Below, in pieces: positions 62,467 through 64,000 of a stretch of DNA of 64,000 nucleotides. Location of the stretch: NCBI RefSeq assembly GCF_039545135.1, contig NZ_BAABRU010000011.1:168692-232691 (forward strand), given 5' to 3'. A program made the translations under genes and the position numbers. Within the stretch, counting starts at the first letter, position 1. Every line of letters starts with the position of its first letter. The notes under the pieces are model-generated. The model ran no database searches. It saw only the letters and a program-made list of their open reading frames with translations, and was not told the origin of the DNA. Source of the stretch: Herpetosiphon gulosus (GTDB taxonomy: Bacteria > Chloroflexota > Chloroflexia > Chloroflexales > Herpetosiphonaceae).

Positions 62467-63123
62467 TCAAGATGCCAGAAAGTGTCGCTCGATCTGGTCG
62501 CGCTGGCTATAGAGTTCCCAATACAGCGGTGCAATGCTTTCCGGCTCGGCACCCGGCTGCTTTCCGATCCAAGCGCTAATCGCGATATGGGCAGCCTGAA
62601 TTCCGTGCTCAGCCAAGGCCGCATGGAGGCTGTAAACCCAATTGCGCAGCCCTGCGCTGGCAATACCGATGTTCGCAAACATGGGCGATGGGTTGATCGA
62701 GGAGCCACCTGTTGTGAACAGCAGCGTGCCACTACCGCGCGTCAGCATATCCGGCAATACCTGTTCGACCGCCGTGATGGCACCATAGATATAGAAGTCG
62801 ATCTGCGGCTGAAGGTTCGCGATGCTCACCTCGGTTGGCGTAGCAAAGGGTAGCGCCGAGTTGGCCGGCGAGAATTCGAGTACATCGACTGGGCCGAAGT
62901 GTGTTTTGACAGCATCAAATGCTGCGACGATCGATGAGCGGTCAGATACATCGGCGGTGAAACCCGCTGCCGTAATGCCCTCTTCCTCAAGTTGCGCAAC
63001 AAGGTTCGTGAGTTTGTCTTGATTGCGTGCGACCAGTGCCACTTGAAACCCGTTGCGGCCAAATGTCCGTGCGATTGCTAGACCCATCCCTGGCCCAGCG
63101 CCGACAATTGCGAGTGTAGGCAT
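62467..63123 (-). CDS. SDR-fold protein lacking the catalytic Tyr-Lys pair
   Basis: 218 residues. The Rossmann start 'AIVGAGPGMGLAIARTFGRNG' and 'DVLEFSPANSAL' fit an SDR, and 'LLFTTGGSSI' follows, but the position of 'YxxxK' reads 'NIGIASAGL', so Tyr and Lys are both replaced. It may be a cofactor-binding regulator or an atypical reductase. Codon use and higher G+C differ from its neighbours, and the region around it holds regulator debris, which suggests recent acquisition. Confidence 0.8.
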   Translation of the reverse strand: MPTLAIVGAGPGMGLAIARTFGRNGFQVALVARNQDKLTNLVAQLEEEGITAAGFTADVSDRSSIVAAFDAVKTHFGPVDVLEFSPANSALPFATPTEVSIANLQPQIDFYIYGAITAVEQVLPDMLTRGSGTLLFTTGGSSINPSPMFANIGIASAGLRNWVYSLHAALAEHGIQAAHIAISAWIGKQPGAEPESIAPLYWELYSQRDQIERHFLAS

Positions 63124-63215
63124 AGAAAGTGTTCTCCATTATTGTGGTTATCGGCACGCTACTACGGCGGCACGATCAGAAATCGCCCATAGGCTATAAA
63201 CATGGCCAGGACGAG

Positions 63216-63539
63216 CTAAACAGCATTGAAGCTGATCGCCTGCCCTTCACGCCGTGAGGCGTGCAAGCCAATCGCAAGGATCATACTCAGCGCCATGTCT
63301 ATCAGAGCGCGTGGCACCTCCTTGATCCACGGCAGGCTGGCCTTGGCATGCTCTTACTGAAACGCCTTCATCACCCTGTCCATCAAAAACATCCACCCAG
63401 CAGCACGTGCACGATGCAACGGGCGATGTTGCTCTGCAACCTCCGCTTGCAAGAATGAACCACATCTGTTTGCTAAGCAACAGATGTTGCCGATAGTATG
63501 GAGGATGGCTGAACCGCTCGTCAATACGCAAATCAACAA
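63216..63539 (-). pseudogene. Decayed TetR-type regulator remnant
   Basis: The minus-strand frame to 63354 ('GWMFLMDRVMKAFQ') stops at a TAA (63354-63356) and resumes in the same frame as 'EHAKASLPWIKEVPRALIDM' to a TAG at 63216. The combined text looks like the C-terminal helices of a TetR-family protein; the N-terminal helix-turn-helix is not recognisable. It lies just upstream of the SDR on the same strand and may have been its regulator. Confidence 0.4.
63462..63487. promoter_or_regulatory. Palindrome upstream of SDR region
   Basis: ACATCTGTT (63462-63470) and AACAGATGT (63479-63487) are perfect inverted copies around TGCTAAGC. It lies within the regulator remnant and could be an operator or a hairpin. 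Confidence 0.4.
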
Positions 63540-63542
63540 TTT

Positions 63543-63558
63543 TGTTGTTTAGACAACA
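63543..63558. promoter_or_regulatory. TGTTGT-N4-ACAACA palindrome
   Basis: A 6-4-6 perfect inverted repeat at 63543-63558, the size of a dimeric repressor site. It stands just upstream of the regulator remnant, as an autoregulation site would. Confidence 0.45.
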
Positions 63559-64000
63559 GTCGGGGCAAAATGTCGATTAGTGCTGATTGCGGGGCGGCCA
63601 GTTGGCAATGGCACTGGTTACAGGAGCATTAAAAATAATGAATCCTCTTGCGGCTGGATGTGAACATTGTGGGTTTGTGGTGGATGTCCCAAGCGCGGTT
63701 TCCATCCAAAAAATATGTATGCCTGTATCCCGCGTATGCCCAGCTACGCGATGTTGCTGATTGAGTGGATGAGGAGACCGATACACTCGCTCTACGTGAC
63801 GAGCAATAACGGATGTTTGCTACAACTTTTCGGGGCTAGCTGGGTTAAGTCCCAATGCCGTTCAAATAAGGATTATGGCTCCCATCCTGCGCAGCCTCCC
63901 CAACCGGAACAATGCCACAATTTCACGATGGTGTTTGTGGATGTCCGCGTGCGCGTCGGATACGTATTGGTGATAACGGTTCACTGACCATCATGACCGC
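63559..64000. other. End region without recognisable gene
   Basis: The open frames here (plus 63667-63987 and minus 63577-63786) have erratic composition, no ribosome site and no recognisable motifs. I see no gene; it may be decayed DNA. Confidence 0.5.

Noticed and set aside
63667..63987. 106-codon plus-strand frame at the right end
   Set aside because: Odd composition, no ribosome site, no motif.

Overview
The window looks like chromosomal DNA of a filamentous gliding Chloroflexota bacterium, most likely Herpetosiphon or a close relative. This is inferred from gene content: Ras-like GTPase/Roadblock proteins, many sensor kinases, PASTA kinase, a secreted lysyl-endopeptidase-like protease, secreted proteins ending in a hydrophobic-(F/Y)-L-P tail, and dispersed mosaic intergenic repeats. 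Most ORF lines resolve to about 60 real genes, mostly with clear AGGAGG-type ribosome binding sites and many ATGA or 8-bp overlaps. No rRNA, tRNA or CRISPR array was seen.

Layout. 1-8.5 kb: a solute-binding protein coupled to a hybrid kinase; an AT-rich nuclease-like gene; HAD phosphatase; aldo/keto reductase; an OmpR-type regulator + kinase + secreted glycosidase-like operon. 8.5-15.6 kb: OsmC, M20 peptidase, a cNMP-SpoIIE phosphatase, an FAH-family enzyme and a large secreted serine protease. 15.6-21.4 kb: rpiB-tkt, a membrane protein with a DUF58 partner, and a small secreted protein. 21.4-28.2 kb: a tight seven-gene minus-strand operon (upp, epimerase, metallo-beta-lactamase fold enzyme, adenylate-forming enzyme, glycosyltransferase, KAS III-like synthase, SDR) that looks like an uncharacterised glycolipid or olefin-like pathway. 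28.6-30.8 kb: PATAN/DUF4388 protein, MglA-like GTPase, Roadblock protein and a stand-alone sensor globin in one operon, a candidate gas-responsive polarity or motility switch.

30.8-49 kb: UvsE-type endonuclease, HAD phosphatase, panD, moeA (behind a terminator that overlaps a leader ORF), phospholipase D family enzyme, Mg-chelatase-like ATPase with CsoR and a hydrolase, sigma/anti-sigma pair, LysR regulator, a pseudokinase-vWA membrane protein, and a kinase-hydrolase-two-glycosyltransferase operon. 49-64 kb: ABC exporter, zinc metallopeptidase, a 40-residue membrane protein, an IS605-type element whose tnpB carries an in-frame stop, a PASTA Ser/Thr kinase, an ene-reductase behind nested palindromes, recG, a promoter-terminator unit likely making a small RNA, an EF-G-like GTPase, and a compositionally different end with an active-site-less SDR and regulator debris.

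The strongest candidates for new biology are the globin-GTPase operon, the 21-28 kb lipid-type cluster, the moeA leader/terminator, the pseudokinase-vWA protein, the interrupted TnpB, the two candidate small RNAs and the modular intergenic repeat family. All functional calls rest on motif reading by eye; none was tested by a database search.
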